Notes under the pieces: generated by a model
The model's database searches: none
Told to the model about the DNA's origin: nothing
The model's input: only the letters and a program-made list of their open reading frames with translations
DNA from: Magicicada septendecula
Taxonomy: Eukaryota; Arthropoda; Insecta; Hemiptera; Cicadidae
DNA length: 64,000 nt
Direction of reading: 5' to 3'
Assembly (NCBI GenBank): GCA_034769895.1
Contig: CM068367.1
Location: 89,738,399-89,802,398, forward strand
Part shown: in pieces, positions 45,541 to 57,370 of the stretch
How the letters are laid out: every line of letters starts with the position of its first letter
How positions within the stretch are numbered: the stretch's first letter is position 1
Made by a program: the position numbers and the translations under genes

Positions 45541-46571
45541 ATGTATACCGATACATACCGATTTTGTACAATATTTATGAAGATTCATTAAATACTGATC
45601 TCCACACTGATAAAGTTTTCCTTGAACCAACGTAAACACTAAATCTGACATAACTTATAAATCAAGAAGGCTTTGCTGATTTCATGACACAAAGTTGCGC
45701 TACAGCGCTACTAGTGGAGCGTTGCAGAAACTTTGCAACCGCCTAGCTAACATTGGGAACATAGGGCAGTTGTGAAGAGTAGCGCACGTCCTCCCATATT
45801 TTTGTGTAGTAAGCTCTGCCATATACTGTTCAAGTTGCAAACGGCCTACAACCACCCGCCTGCGCGCCACATTTGAATTGTACGCGAACATTACCGCGTA
45901 GGATCTAATATGCTCTCCGTTGAAATTTATGATGCTTTTAGCTGCTTAATGTTTTAGTATATTATTTTGTACTTTAGTTATTCTATATTGGTGGTTGTGT
46001 AACGCTGCAACCATAACACCAGCCGCCACTGTGAGAACCATATTCACAATAACGTTTTTGAGATCAGTTAGGGGAAACAAGATAATCCTATCAGAATGTA
46101 TGTATCAAAGAAGGATTAAAAGTATTTACGTTGACTGATAATATTAACGAGAATAGAAATAAACGCAAACGTCTTGACAGAATGTAAAGATTAAAGTTCT
46201 TAAGGCAGGACACGTTTGTGTTCCCAAGGGCAAAAAGAAACCTAGCGAGATCTATGAAACGGTAGAAGTGCTAGAAGCTGGCACAAGTAGCGAAGCCAAA
46301 AGAAAAAAAGGAGACGAAAAAGAATTAAAGGGTCTTAAATATTATGTCCCTACATTTCACTACTACGCCGCTGCCGCGTTCCTGTCAATGTTTCTCCACC
46401 TTCAAGTACCCTCCCCCACTACTGTGCTATACTTCCTTCAAGTATATGTGTATCCTTCCTTCATACTTGCTTTTACTTATTACTTAGGCCTACCTACTTT
46501 ATTATAAATGTATACCGAAGAATATGTGCCCTTCTTTCAAGATAAGAGTATACTTCAGTGAACCTAGAAGG
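45541..46571. other. No recognised gene
   Basis: Plus frame 46268-46507 (79 codons) and minus frame 45700-45891 carry no known motif. Confidence 0.35.
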
Positions 46572-47407
46572 GATAAGGGGCGAACCTAGGGGGATATATG
46601 GGGGATATATCCCCCCGAAATGCGAAAAAATGTAAAAAATGTTGGAGCAAAAAATTTACAACTGTTTATGTTTTTTGATAACTTGTAATTAATGTAATGT
46701 AAATGTTTAATGTAATTAATTGACTTCCAAGTTTTGTCAAGTTAAAAAAATTACTATTTGGGTCAATGACAAGTTTAACTAATCTTCAATAGTAGGCCTT
46801 ACACTCAACAATAAATAGACCCTATAACAGACGTTGAAAGAAATTGTGAAAAATGAAAAGAAGTCGGCTTGAAAGAGAGTAGGATACGGTACGTTTTTCC
46901 CCTGGTTACGATAAATAAGGACATATCTTTTTATATTGTAGCTTAATGTTACATGTTGATAACTTCCATCACAAAGCACATAATGTGAATGAGTTTTAAT
47001 TTCTTAACATTATTTTTCATAATGGACATGGGTTGTAATAGTCTCTACCTAGCTCTAAGAAACAAAATATTGTAAAATTAAACATACGTTCATTTAAAAT
47101 TTTTCGTGTTCTTGCATGTTTTAACCCTACAACACAAACACACACATACACATACCAAATTTTCTTTCTTAATTTTAACGTTCTCTTTAAAGTATTTATA
47201 TTCCACAGAAAGGTATTATTAGGCTTCCAAGTCAAACTGTATGTTATTAACTGATTTTTATGTAATTAATTAATTACAGCCATTATTTACCCATTAGTTT
47301 TAATTTGTTGGTAAAATTTTCATTACAGTATGAGAAAAAAATACCTAAGAAAACAATATGTGGTTGAAAAAATCCCCCCCCCCAAAATGAAATCCTAGGT
47401 TCGTACT
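46572..47407. mobile_element. Candidate TIR element of about 0.8 kb
   Basis: Left end aaggggcgaacctagggggata, right end reverse complement aagtacgaacctaggatttc. Both ends are followed inward by G-rich tracts (ggggggatata; ggggggggg). No convincing target duplication. Interior AT-rich without transposase. Confidence 0.45.
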
Positions 47408-48724
47408 TCACAATCTTCGGAACACAGAAATGAAGCTGAATGTAGCACAAGTCGGAATTTAACTGGTTCTTATCAATGCGAATGTATGTGGAGGAAGTGG
47501 TATCAAAACGACGATTTATCTGAGAGAACGTTATAACACATAAAAAAGTTTTGGCCAGCCGCGTACTAAAACCTAATATTTTCCCGTGTTCGTTTTTCAA
47601 ATAAGTATACAAAGTGCACAAAAATAATTTTAAAATTTATTAAAAATTAATAAAAGTAAAACGAAATAAAAACAAAGAAGAAAAATTAAAAGTAATAAAA
47701 GAGTAAAATAAAACAAAACTAAAACGAAATGAAAACAAAAGACGAGAATTAAAATTAAAATGCAGGAACAGAAAATTGCACCTGACAGTAATTCTTGGTG
47801 CATGAAGAGTGCGTGTGTGCGTGTGTAATCTGGAGTTAGTAGGCGTATATGCTCCCCACTTACGTTAGAACGTGGTGGCACATAACACATAGGCCTAAGA
47901 CCCGAATTAAGTATTACTGAAAACTTCTTGACGAAATAAAACGTCCACTCGCTTTTCGGAAAGCAATAATAAAATACTTTTAAGCTAACTTAAAAAGAAA
48001 TACGTCAATAAACGGGAGTACCATCTTTCCAGAAAGTAAATATTTCTATAATGATTTATTTCCAGCTCAATAACGGCACGTAATGAGTGTCTTTAAAGAA
48101 GAAGAACGTAAAGAATGTTAAAAGCACGCGAAGGGAATTCAATACACGTGACTACGGCAGCCCCGTTATTAAACAAACATCGCTTCCAAGAAATGAACGC
48201 TGCTACCCCTCGAAGGGTGTAGGGTGGGGTGGGGTCGCGTTCCGACGCCACATCTTTTGACCGTTGGTCCTCCCGCACTAACATACGTATAACGAAAATT
48301 ACTACAGCGCTGAATAGTGTGTGGGCTTGTATATTGGCCGCTGACTGAACTTTATACTCGGAGTAAGACTGAGGCGGGCGGGAGTTGTTTACGCCTATTG
48401 AAGTTGCCAGTAGGGCTACAAGTTTTAAAACCGATCGACGACGACGATGGCCCAGCCGAATCACTTTGTAATTAGCGGCTTGAGCGCATTAATTAAAATC
48501 AACGAATTTATAATCCGACTCGGTAATCAGTAGCGCGTATATCCGTATTAAAGCAGCTCGATCATTCTGTGGAGCTGAACGGATAATTTTAAGCTGAATA
48601 AAACATAAAATTAACTTAAATTCTAGATTTAGTTTAGATTTGATTTGGAACTTGTGTTATCACAGTTAACATTTCTGTTTCGCAATTCAACACACATATT
48701 ACTTTTTCGCATATTAACATATGC
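47408..48724. other. One unassigned frame, otherwise no gene
   Basis: A 123-codon minus frame at 48093-48464 begins MIRLGHRRRRSVLKLV. Its region is GC-richer than its surroundings and the frame has no recognised domain. It could be a transposon remnant or chance. Confidence 0.3.
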
Positions 48725-49058
48725 GAGTGAGGCGTAGGTCATGACAAAAAAGCAATGCGGCAAGATTGAGACGGCAGAAATGCAGTTTCTTCGAAGTACT
48801 TTAAATTATACATTGCAAGATAGAATAAGGAATGAGGATATCTGAGCAGAGCTCGAAGTAAATGACATAAATGAAATTATTTCAACTTACAGAAGACAAT
48901 GGCGGGATCATCTGCAAAGGATGACAGAGGATCGACGGCAAAAGCGGCACTGAACTATAAAGCTATTGGTAGAAGAGACGTGGGTCGTCCAAGGATGAGA
49001 TGAGTGCCGGAACAGGTTTATATTACCTAATCCTTGACGAGAAGAAGAAGAAGAAGAA
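48725..49058 (+). pseudogene. 'ADDQ' LINE 3' end with (GAA)n tail, copy E
   Basis: Plus strand: KKQCGKIETAEMQFLRSTLN, YTLQDRIRNEDI, AELEVNDINEIISTYRRQWR DHLQRMTEDR, GRRDVGRP split by a shift, then (gaa)6. One stop near the start and two later breaks. Blocks TAEMxFLR...DRIRNEDI...W-x-x-H-x-x-RM define the post-RT domain of this family. It is the longer version of copy A at 8385-8600 and shares tgggatcatctgcaaaggat-type stretches with it. Confidence 0.85.
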
Positions 49059-49329
49059 GAAATTACTTTTTCACAGCATCAAACGTTTCGCCCACCCTAC
49101 GACGATACGACGAGACACATCCTCAGGGGCTTGACTGAGACTGGACACAATGTCCGACTCCACCCCACAACACTTCACAATGACTCGCTTTACATATTAG
49201 TAAGCTACCCGAGCTGCACAACTCGCTCACTGTTTGAATGAGATATATTTGTTTTTAGATTAATTATAATATTTGATAATTGAGTGTCGAGATACATGGA
49301 TAACAGAAGTAATGAGCAAGTCCTCCCAG

Positions 49330-49580
49330 AAGTGAACGAAGATAGACCACTTTTAAAAATGACTGGAAGAAGAAAGGGAAAATTGAGCGGGCGCGTGTTA
49401 CGACACAATCAATTCTTAAGTAACATTTTTGAAGGAAAAGTGCAAGAGGTCGACCAAGAGCAGCGTTCTTCAGAGACATAAGAAAGGAGATGAATTTCCT
49501 GGCGTACGGCAATTTAAAGAGGAGAATGATAAAGAGAGAGACGTGGCTAAGTCGACAAGGCATGACCTTTAGGTGATGAG
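49330..49580 (+). pseudogene. LINE ORF2 C-terminus, second family
   Basis: The plus frame MTGRRKGKLSGRVLRHNQFL, SNIFEGKVQEVDQEQR shifts to LKRRMIKRETWLSRQGMTFR before the stop. VLRHNxFLxNIFEGKV followed by R-x-TW-x-x-xQGMxF is a recognisable LINE ending. It lies 270 bp after copy E in the same orientation. Confidence 0.7.
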
Positions 49581-49984
49581 TGTCCCTAAAGTAAAAAAAA
49601 TTGTAGTAATCCGTCATTCAGATTTGGGTTAAAATGCCCTTTATTCTGACCCCTGGCTAGATTTTTATATTTTTTCAGATTTTGTCCTTTCTCGGGCCCT
49701 GCCGTCCCAAGATTTACTCAATTTTAAAAGTGAGCATAAATTCAGAATGTTTATAAAATTCCTCTTAATTTAATAACCCACATGGATTTCTCCGTTTAAT
49801 AAAAACTGTGACCCACGTTTTGGCCCCTGGCGCTCCGAAACTTTCAGAACTCAGGACTATTTCAGCTTTTAGTTAAAACTCCATTTTGTAACATGGATTT
49901 TTCCAATTTTTGATAATGTTTACCCCCCCCTTTCATTTATGCCTCCCGCCGCCTGTTTTTGGAGTAATCGATTTCTCCATGTAT

Positions 49985-50115
49985 TCCGTAGGGTATCAGT
50001 ACGGTCGGCCGTGCCACGTTTTATGAAAATGGGTTGAAGCATTTACCAGTTATCGTGAGACATGCCACAAACAGGTAGACAGAAAAGTGCCAAACGGTCG
50101 ACTTAAAACTGAGAA
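49985..50115. repeat. Interspersed repeat shared with 25740-25870
   Basis: See the partner entry; gtgagacatgccacaaacag and gtgccaaacggtcgac are the conserved parts here. The region 49580-49985 has no recognised feature. Confidence 0.6.
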
Positions 50116-50244
50116 CTCGATTGTTAAGCTTGGGTGACCAAATTGTCTTGGAAATGCGGGTTTCCAGCCGAACTGTATCATTGTTACGAGAAAAGGCTAC
50201 CGAAACGTTGGTTCGTCCCAGATATGAATACTGTAAAGTGTAAG

Positions 50245-50545
50245 TTTTCGTGGGGCTTAGGAGACCAGTTGATATGCCGCTAATCTACTATTAATCTAGA
50301 TGTTCCGGGGGTTCGATTCGCGGGCGCGTCAAAAGAAAAAGAAGGTGCGTTTATCAGCTCCCAGGTCGATTCAGCCTTTGGAAATGAGTACTTGGGATGT
50401 ATCCATAATAGGCGGGTGAAGCGTAGTGCTGGCCACATTATCTTCCTTTTATGCTGAACAACTCACATAAGGTAGCCTACTCTTCTGGATCTCTCCTACT
50501 TTCACGAGTCCTTTTCGCAACAGTCATTAACAGTAAAGAGAGATT
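50245..50545 (+). mobile_element. tRNA-derived SINE candidate
   Basis: An A-box-like gaccagttgatatgccgct and a B-box-like gggggttcgattcgcggg are 40-50 bp apart, as in a tRNA-derived Pol III promoter. An anticodon-arm-like stem (atcta...tagat) lies between them. The body, with gagtacttgggatg and gcgtagtgctggccacatta, resembles SINE bodies reported from insects. Not a functional tRNA: acceptor stem and CCA end are not formed. Confidence 0.55.
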
Positions 50546-50696
50546 TTTTTATAGTCATTTGTTGTCACAGATCCTTTTTTTATGAACTTTGCTTAATAAA
50601 CAACACTTGCGGTATTTAAAAAACACAATTTGGCACTTGTCTTTATGGTTTTTTTCTTTTCCACAACGACCGATTATTTGATAGCCTCTAAACATT

Positions 50697-51533
50697 GGCG
50701 TATTTGGCCAATTTGGCCATTAGCCTCCAATTTGGCTTTGGGGGGTCCGGGGTCGGGTCGGCTTCATACAACAGAAAAAAAAACATGTTAGGACTAAACA
50801 ACATTACCATCTTTAAAGTGGCTTCAAAACGCGTGATAACATCTTGAAATCAGTTCCATTAAAGTAAACTGTAATAACACAATAAAACTAAGCGTTATTG
50901 AAACATTGTTAAAAGATAGGTGTACTTATTGACTGAACTGATTTTCAGTATTTCATATTTCAAACGTAGATACCATAAAGATGTGTAATAAACCTAGTTC
51001 TATATTTTAAAAGAAGCTATTAATTAGCGTACACAGTTGGAAAAATAAAACAGCCTAAAAATTATGAGATTAACAGAAAATTGTAGAAAATATAACAGAA
51101 ACAATGAGAAAAAGAAGACTATTATTTTTTGGACATTTATGTAGAATGGACGACAATAGGTTAACAAAGCAGATCTTCAAATCTCTGTGGGCGAAGAAGT
51201 CAACATCAAGTTGGATTAAAGAAGTCTAAAAGGATTTAGAAAAAAATAATATACACGCAGAAGAAGTAATTGAAAGAGAATTTTTTCGGTCAAAAGTGTT
51301 AAAAATGGAAGGAGTCCAGGGTAGGGGAGAGAAAAACGCAGGTTCAAAGTGGACTGAAGACAGGAAGAAGAGACACAGTGAAAAGATGAAAGAATATTGG
51401 AGAAAAAGAAAAGAACAAAGAATAAAGAATAGAAATTGGCATGTGGTCCTTAGATGACCGATACAAAAAAAAGAGACTAACAAAATATTTCAACTCTGGG
51501 GGGGTCCGGTCCCCCCGTAAATACGCCTCAAAG
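50697..51533. mobile_element. Candidate TIR element enclosing a LINE fragment
   Basis: Left ttggcgtatttggcc and right aaatacgcctcaa are inverted; ggggggtccgg near 50738 mirrors gtccggtccccccg near 51510. No target duplication was confirmed. Confidence 0.4.
51095..51460 (+). pseudogene. LINE ORF2 C-terminus, third family, one stop
   Basis: A single plus frame reads RRLLFFGHLCRMDDNRLTKQ, SSWIKEV, stop (TAA), KDLEKNNIHAEEVIEREFFR, WTEDRKKRHSEKMKEYWRKR and ends NWHVVLR. FGHLxRMDxxRLTKxIF...W-I-x-E-V-KDL...HSEKMKEYWRKRK is a frequent ending of insect LINE polyproteins. One in-frame stop is the only defect, so this copy is fairly young. Upstream RT is absent. Confidence 0.8.
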
Positions 51534-52429
51534 CGCTGAATAACCAATTTATCGAACTACTGAGAGGTCGTCTACGGACGTATCCACTATATCTGCAGTG
51601 TTACCTTTCTCGTAGGTTTACGTATACTGGTTTATAAAATAATATATGCAATATATTATACATTTTATTACGACTTCAAATGTCTTTACGAGGACAGTCT
51701 ATAGTCGAGTGGCATGCATGCGGCTGAACCGCTATCTAGTCTGTCTTGCCAACTCTCGAATTTATTTTATTGCTCTCGACCATATTCTTCTTGTACAGGT
51801 TGTTTCTCCAAGCTGATATGTGGAGTGGCCGTATTTTGCGCACGTTTTCTATACACTTAATTCCACGCCGTGTCCTATATCATTTATTGTTTTATATTAA
51901 AACTGTTTTTCAGAACCTTTCTCCAGCATGGTGCTCAGTCACGTCAACTGAGCTTGTAACTAGTGGTTCCTTGGTTTGAACACACCGTGGGGTAATTGGT
52001 AAATCTACCCAAGTCTATTCATGTGACTTTACGAAAAACTGAAATTAAAGATTTTCAAGTGCAATGCTAAATCATAAAACTGATTTTAAAGGTTAATTTT
52101 TATTATTACTGGGTGTCTTTTATTGATTATATAGCTGTTAAAAAATAAAAATATAAAGAGAAATGCATAAAAAATGTCGTTTTTGAATCATCTTGAAGCA
52201 TCATTAAAACTGTGACTTTAGTAGTTTTATCACTAAACCCTCGATATACCACTGAAAACTTTAATTGACTCATACACACTCGTACAGTGCGTTCATATCA
52301 GCTGATTCATTATACCTTCAGAATACTGGATGATAAACACGCGTACGAAATTCGACATAGAAATCGTTGCATTGAAATATTTTTAAAAATGTTTATTTAC
52401 ATTTTAAAGACGCAGTGATGGTTTACCAT
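51534..52429. other. No recognised gene
   Basis: AT-rich; small frames only. Confidence 0.4.
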
Positions 52430-52632
52430 GGCGTCTTTTTCTTCTTCACTTCAAGAATTACGCTTTAGCCTGTTCCGTCTTCACAGCCACCGTTTTCTTG
52501 GTTTGCCTCTATCTCGTTCTCCAAGAGGCTTATACTGTATAATATTTTTTGGTATTCTCGAGTCACCCATTCTATTTATGTGATATATCTAGCTTTCTTT
52601 ATTTTATTTTATTTTATCGTTATCGAGTATAT
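52430..52632 (-). pseudogene. 'ADDQ' LINE copy F, 3' part, beyond LTR insertion
   Basis: Minus strand: IYHINRMGDSRIPKNIIQYK, PLGERDRGKPRKRW, then a gaagaagaaaa-type tail at about 52440. It continues the LINE at 53091-53870, from which it is separated by the solo LTR and its ATAT duplication. Confidence 0.82.
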
Positions 52633-53090
52633 TGTTACGAGAAGCGTGCCGAACAATCCAGAACATTCTCCATTCCCCCCTCCAGTGGGGCTTGTGTTGT
52701 GTCATTCACGTAGGTCGTTCTAGTGAGTTCCAGGAACACTTGAGATACGCATTAAGCCGCTGGCGAGAAGTAAGGAGGCAAAGCTATAGTGCACCTCTGC
52801 GGGGCCTATATAAAGCCATACCAGCAGGATTGTCAGTTCAGTTACGTGAGCGATTTTCGCTAGTGCGGATTGAGTGTTAGTCGAAGTGAAGTAGTATTGT
52901 GTGTATTAATTGTGTGAAACTTTATTAATAGACATTGTTATTGCGTGTGGACAAATCTAAATGGAAATATTGTCTTGTTAATTACAAACCGTTTAATTGT
53001 GATAATTAAAGCTGCTGATTAGTGACTTAATTGCTGTCTTGTATTTTGTTTTCCACTGTACCATACGACATCAAGTAGACCGTCGTAACA
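52633..53090 (+). mobile_element. Solo LTR, Ty3/gypsy-like family, copy 2
   Basis: Runs TGTTACGAGAAG to ACCGTCGTAACA, with ATAT duplications at 52629-52632 and 53091-53094. TATA box tatataaa at 52807-52814 gives a plus orientation. The last 100 bp are homologous, inverted, to the starts of the other two LTRs. It inserted into a pre-existing LINE, so it is the younger of the two. Confidence 0.92.
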
Positions 53091-53870
53091 ATATATTCAG
53101 CTCTAGCCTTATGCCTGCATTTCTTATGTGATCTCTTAGGGTGCATTTTTTTACTCTCCTTAAGAATTTCATTTCACCAGCTTGAATTCGTTTTCTCTAA
53201 TTTTGGGTGAGTGTCCACGATTCACTCCCGTACATCAATACTGGTGCCGCCATTACTTTATAAAATTTCAATTCTGTATCTTTTCGTACTTTCTTATGAA
53301 GAAAGGAGTCTTATGAATTATGAAGGATGTGAGTCTTATGAATTGTGCCACACATCCTTTGGTATCTGCATATTTTATTATTGATATCGTTTTCATATTC
53401 ATAGCTTACGTCGCACCCTAGATAGCTGTAGTGGAATATTTGTCCAATAATTTTATTATCTATTACTATTTTGGAGGGTACTGGGAATTTTCCTTCAAAC
53501 GTCATTATTCTAGTCTTTGTCGTGGAAATTTTTAAATTATATTCATGGCAAATTTTACTGAGTTGATACACTGCTTTTTGTAATCCATTTTCGTTTTCTT
53601 GTAGGATAACTTGATCGTCAGCAAACAGCAGAGGATAACTTGATCGTCAGCGGCAGCTAAAGTTAATGGAGAATTTATTGGGAAGTAAGTAGATTCCAGG
53701 ACCAGTTCGTTGTTTCCATTGCCTTACAACATCGTCAATGTATATGTTAAATAAAGTAGGTGACAATAGTTTACTATGTTCATTGATGAAATTCGACTGC
53801 AGTCTGCCGATCTCAAGTGAGCCATAAAACCGCAGACAAGGGGCCAATGCACTGTAATAAAAGTGAATTT
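53091..53870 (-). pseudogene. 'ADDQ' LINE copy F, RT part
   Basis: Minus strand: LLSPTLFNIYIDDVVRQWK (about 53720-53780), ADDQVIL (catalytic, twice through a local 29-bp duplication at 53603-53651), YQLSKICHEYNLKISTTKTR, IMTFEGKFPVPSKIVIDNKI, FHYSYLGCDVSYEYENDINN (53390-53560), then KFYKVMAAPVLMYGSESWTL, IQAGEMKFLRRVKK and HIRNAGIRLELNI, where the LTR interrupts. The best example in the window of this family's RT-to-C-terminal order. A few stops and shifts. Confidence 0.88.
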
Positions 53871-54269
53871 TTTTTTTGCTCTGCTAGGAATACGAGCATT
53901 GTTGCGCGAGTTTTTCAATGTAATTGTGATGTTCAAGATAATATTATTTTCGTGACAACTATTTTTTTTAATAGAAATTTATAAAATTTTTCATAAAACG
54001 CACGAAAACGGTTTCTTAATTTTTTTATGATATCAAAAAGAAAGGTCGACTGTTTTCTACGATGAACTACAAGTATTATCTACGGACTACACTGAATGAA
54101 AAAAAAAAACATTGCTAGGGTTAATTTTTAGCTAATCATCGTTGTCGGAGCAATGGAAATCATCTAGCGGTTTTCTCTTTTAACTATTATTCAACGGTCA
54201 GAAATTGAATTTACATTTTAAGGCCATAGATAACGAACCTGTATTTACCCAGAATTAGATTTTTCGACT

Positions 54270-54775
54270 ACCCTTTCTCAAAACATGAAAAGGACATGTC
54301 AAATTATGTGTTTAATTTAACCATCCCGCCCCCCTACTCAACCATGACCCTTACTTCATCAACACCTTCATAACACGGCATAGGCAAGGTACTGCCTATT
54401 CCGCCTTCGAAGATCCTCCAGCCATCTCTTCCTGGGTCCACCCACACATCTGTGTCCTATAGGTTTGTATTTCCAGACTTTAGTGTATTTTGGTGAAATA
54501 TTCTAAGCGTTCAACACCGTTATTTGTAATTTTTTAATATTTTATTCAAGTTACAAACTTGTAACTCTTCTCTTATCGCCTCATTCTTTATACGGTCAAG
54601 TTTAGAACACCTTTTAACTCCGCTTAAGAACGCCATTTCCGAGGCTTGTATTTTACTGTCTTATTTCTTCGTTATTGTCCATAATTCACACCCATAGGAT
54701 AGTACAAGGACTGCCATAACTTTGTAGAACTTTAATTTTGTATCTCGACGCACTCTTACTTCTTCAGACAAAAAA
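54270..54775 (-). pseudogene. 'ADDQ' LINE C-terminal fragment, copy G
   Basis: Minus strand: VRRDTKLKFYKVMAVLVLSY GCELWTITKK, DSKIQASEMAFLSGVKRCSK, LDRIKNEAIREELQVCNLNK and ILKNYK. This is the same region as 52430-53330 but a separate copy; it lacks the RT core and tail. Confidence 0.8.
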
Positions 54776-54996
54776 AAAAATTACACTATAGTCATTAATC
54801 CGTTCTTTCTCGTAAAAATATATATCATAAAAGACTGGATATACGAGTCTTTGTATTATAGGTTTATCTATTGATTCACAAGGCAGAACACATACGTGCA
54901 TATGCATTTGTTTGTTTGTAATATATACTTTATTAACACTTTTCCATTAATACCGCTATACAACTTTCTGTATATGTTACAGATGAGTCTTACTAT

Positions 54997-55002
54997 TATA
55001 TA

Positions 55003-55040
<38 letters not shown>
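54997..55040. repeat. (TA)n microsatellite
   Basis: About 18-20 TA units with a few interruptions. Confidence 0.95.
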
Positions 55041-55045
<5 letters not shown>

Positions 55046-55894
55046 TCAACTCCCTCTCTGGTGCCCCTTTCGTGTGTAGCGTGGAACCCAGTGGCGCACC
55101 CAGGATTTTTTTCGGGGGGGGGTTAAAAATTTAGAAACAAGGTGCACAATTTTGGTTTTCCTCATTCTTTTCTTTACAAGGAGGGCTTTTCCCTGGAGAA
55201 AAGACAATACGCATCTTATAAGGAGCCAGTGTCGCAAGAACAGGTAAAAATTAACTTTGCTTCATAGAATTTCACACATGTACGTTCCACCTATAATGCT
55301 AAAAAGGCCCTTCTTACACATACTGCACGTGTAAGAGTCATACACTCAATGTTTGTAGAATTATGAGTTAAAATCATGTTAAGCACATGCTTACTAATTT
55401 GCATATGCTTATTGAATAATTTAAATTACTTAATCAGTAGACGCCGACTTTATTAAAATAATAATACTTGTACAATGATATAGTTAAAATAATCAGACAT
55501 AAAGCAGTAGCGCACTTTGTAGTGGAGATAAGGCGGGAAGAATGTTATACACGTGGTAGAAAAAGGCCTTTTGAAAATATTAGCCTTCTCCCTGAATGAC
55601 GAATCTACGTACGGAGGTTTTGATTTTGATTTCTATTTCGACGCTACTAAACAGTACATATCATATGGACGTTTTGTAAGACGAAACAAGCATAGATACA
55701 ACAGAGGTACCATACAAAGATTTCACAGAAATAGAAAATATTTAACATTTAGTAGGCCTACTGCAATTATTTTGTAAACAGTGATTTGGCATGTTGTGTC
55801 TATTGCGTCTTTCTCCAGATCTTCTAGTCGAGTCTATACATTAACAAACATTGTATATTTTGAAGTACATAATAGTTTGTGTACACGTTACGAG

Positions 55895-56330
55895 TTAGGA
55901 AATTAACCGATCTTCACCAAAATCAACAGGGCTTGAGTACTCTATAATTCAGGAAGGTGTGCAAAAAAGTATTTGATTCTGTTTGAATTTTCGGCAGTTA
56001 TCGTTCGTCATAGAAAAAATTACCCTTGTTAAAACATAAAACGTTGCAGGTAAACTACCCCTTTTCCTTAACCGATCTTCACTAAAATCAATAGGCCTTG
56101 AGTACCCAACAAATCAGGGCTGTATTCAAAAAAATATTTGATTCTGTTTGAATTTGCGGCTGTTATCGTTTGCCATAGAAAAAAAATCTACAGACACAGA
56201 CACTTTTCGAAAAATGACTTTTTTTCATGTTTTGAGGGTGGTACAATCAGAATCTGCAATAATCTCGACCACGATTTTTTTTGCCATCACCATCCTTATG
56301 GAACATGGAAGTAAAAACGTAGTAATATCG
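55895..56330 (-). repeat. Interspersed repeat family R, copy 2
   Basis: Inverted relative to copies 1 and 3. Contains two internal subunits: ccgatcttcaccaaaatcaa (55908) and ccgatcttcactaaaatcaa (56073), each followed by tatttgattctgtttgaatt. The subunit period of about 165 bp matches that at 63.7-64.0 kb. Confidence 0.88.
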
Positions 56331-56340
56331 GTAAGTATGA

Positions 56341-56490
56341 GCCTCTGCCGAAGCTGATAGTTCAAGCTACAAGATGAAAGTTTAACATTTGTACTAATAA
56401 AAAATTAGTGTTCCGAGTCAGTAGTTATATATTTATAATTAGTTAATCAACGGACACGTCATGGACAACAAAATCCAGGAATATAGTCAA
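56341..56490 (+). mobile_element. Penelope-like element 3'-end fragment, second copy
   Basis: ttagtgttccgagtcagtag and acggacacgtcatggacaac match the 3' flank of the element at 20.62-20.75 kb in the opposite strand sense. Upstream, gcctctgccgaagc corresponds to GCCTCTGATGAAGC of the ribozyme-like motif with two core bases changed and the middle deleted. No RT coding sequence is attached. Confidence 0.82.
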
Positions 56491-57224
56491 CATTACCCTG
56501 GCAACTTGTTTGAATAAGTAACATCAATAACAGGCTCGAATGTGAAATGACTGTGTGTGTTTTAAAAAAACAACAAATGTAAACTGTCTATATTGAACAG
56601 GAGAGACAATATTAATGAGCAAATTATACCAAAACTATTTAAGTAATAGGCCTATACAATTTAATTGCTCACAACCAATTACAAATATTTAGCTCAATTC
56701 TTCCATCCCACTAAAGTTTCCTTCGCTGTTATTATAACTCAAATCATCTTCACTGCTGCTATCACGTTATTTATTAATTTTCAAACGAACTGTTACATTA
56801 TACACTCTTTGGTCTGATCTCACGTAATTTCTTTTCAATTTTCATGACATGGTCACAACTTGATGTGCAATCTATGAAAGAAATACACTCAAATTCCTTT
56901 TTTGCTAAGTTTTTAACACTGTCTATGGAAAATCCACGTTTTTTAGCACGCTTCTTCACGATTGCCTAAATCAGTTCTAGCATTAAGATCAGGAAGTCAG
57001 GGTGATCAGGGGTCAGGGTCAGGGTGGAAGTCGTAAATGTAATGTCGATGGTTTGCCAAAACAGTCGTTGTTATAAGAGTTCTGTATGTTGGTTTACTTT
57101 GTTTAATTAGTGAATAGAACTCAGGTTAAGATAAATGGACTAAAGAAATCCCATTATTCACTAAAAAGTTAATCGTGTTTGTCTTTTTGTTAATGATGTT
57201 GCAGGTGGATTTATTTATTCATTG

Positions 57225-57370
57225 AAATTTTCAGCCACATTTGTCGATGAAAACGTGCCAAAATCAATAGGAAACTTTTAATAGAATAACACAATAGAAA
57301 GTTAAGAGAAAATATATAAGAAAATTTACGGCAATTCAGAGAAGAACGGCGCCTATCCACGTTTTTTTAA
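57225..57370 (+). pseudogene. Inverted partial copy of DDE transposase
   Basis: The plus strand reads KRAKINRKLLIE then NRKLREKIYKK, the same protein region as the minus-strand relic to its right, forming a fold-back whose centre is near 57370. Arms of about 105 bp (tcgatgaaaacgtgcc; attcagagaagaacgg). Confidence 0.8.

Noticed and set aside
48093..48464. 123-codon minus frame
   Set aside because: Not listed as a gene because no domain, codon signal or splice context could be shown.
50245..50345. Functional tRNA gene
   Set aside because: Boxes A and B are present but the acceptor stem does not pair and the body continues as a SINE.
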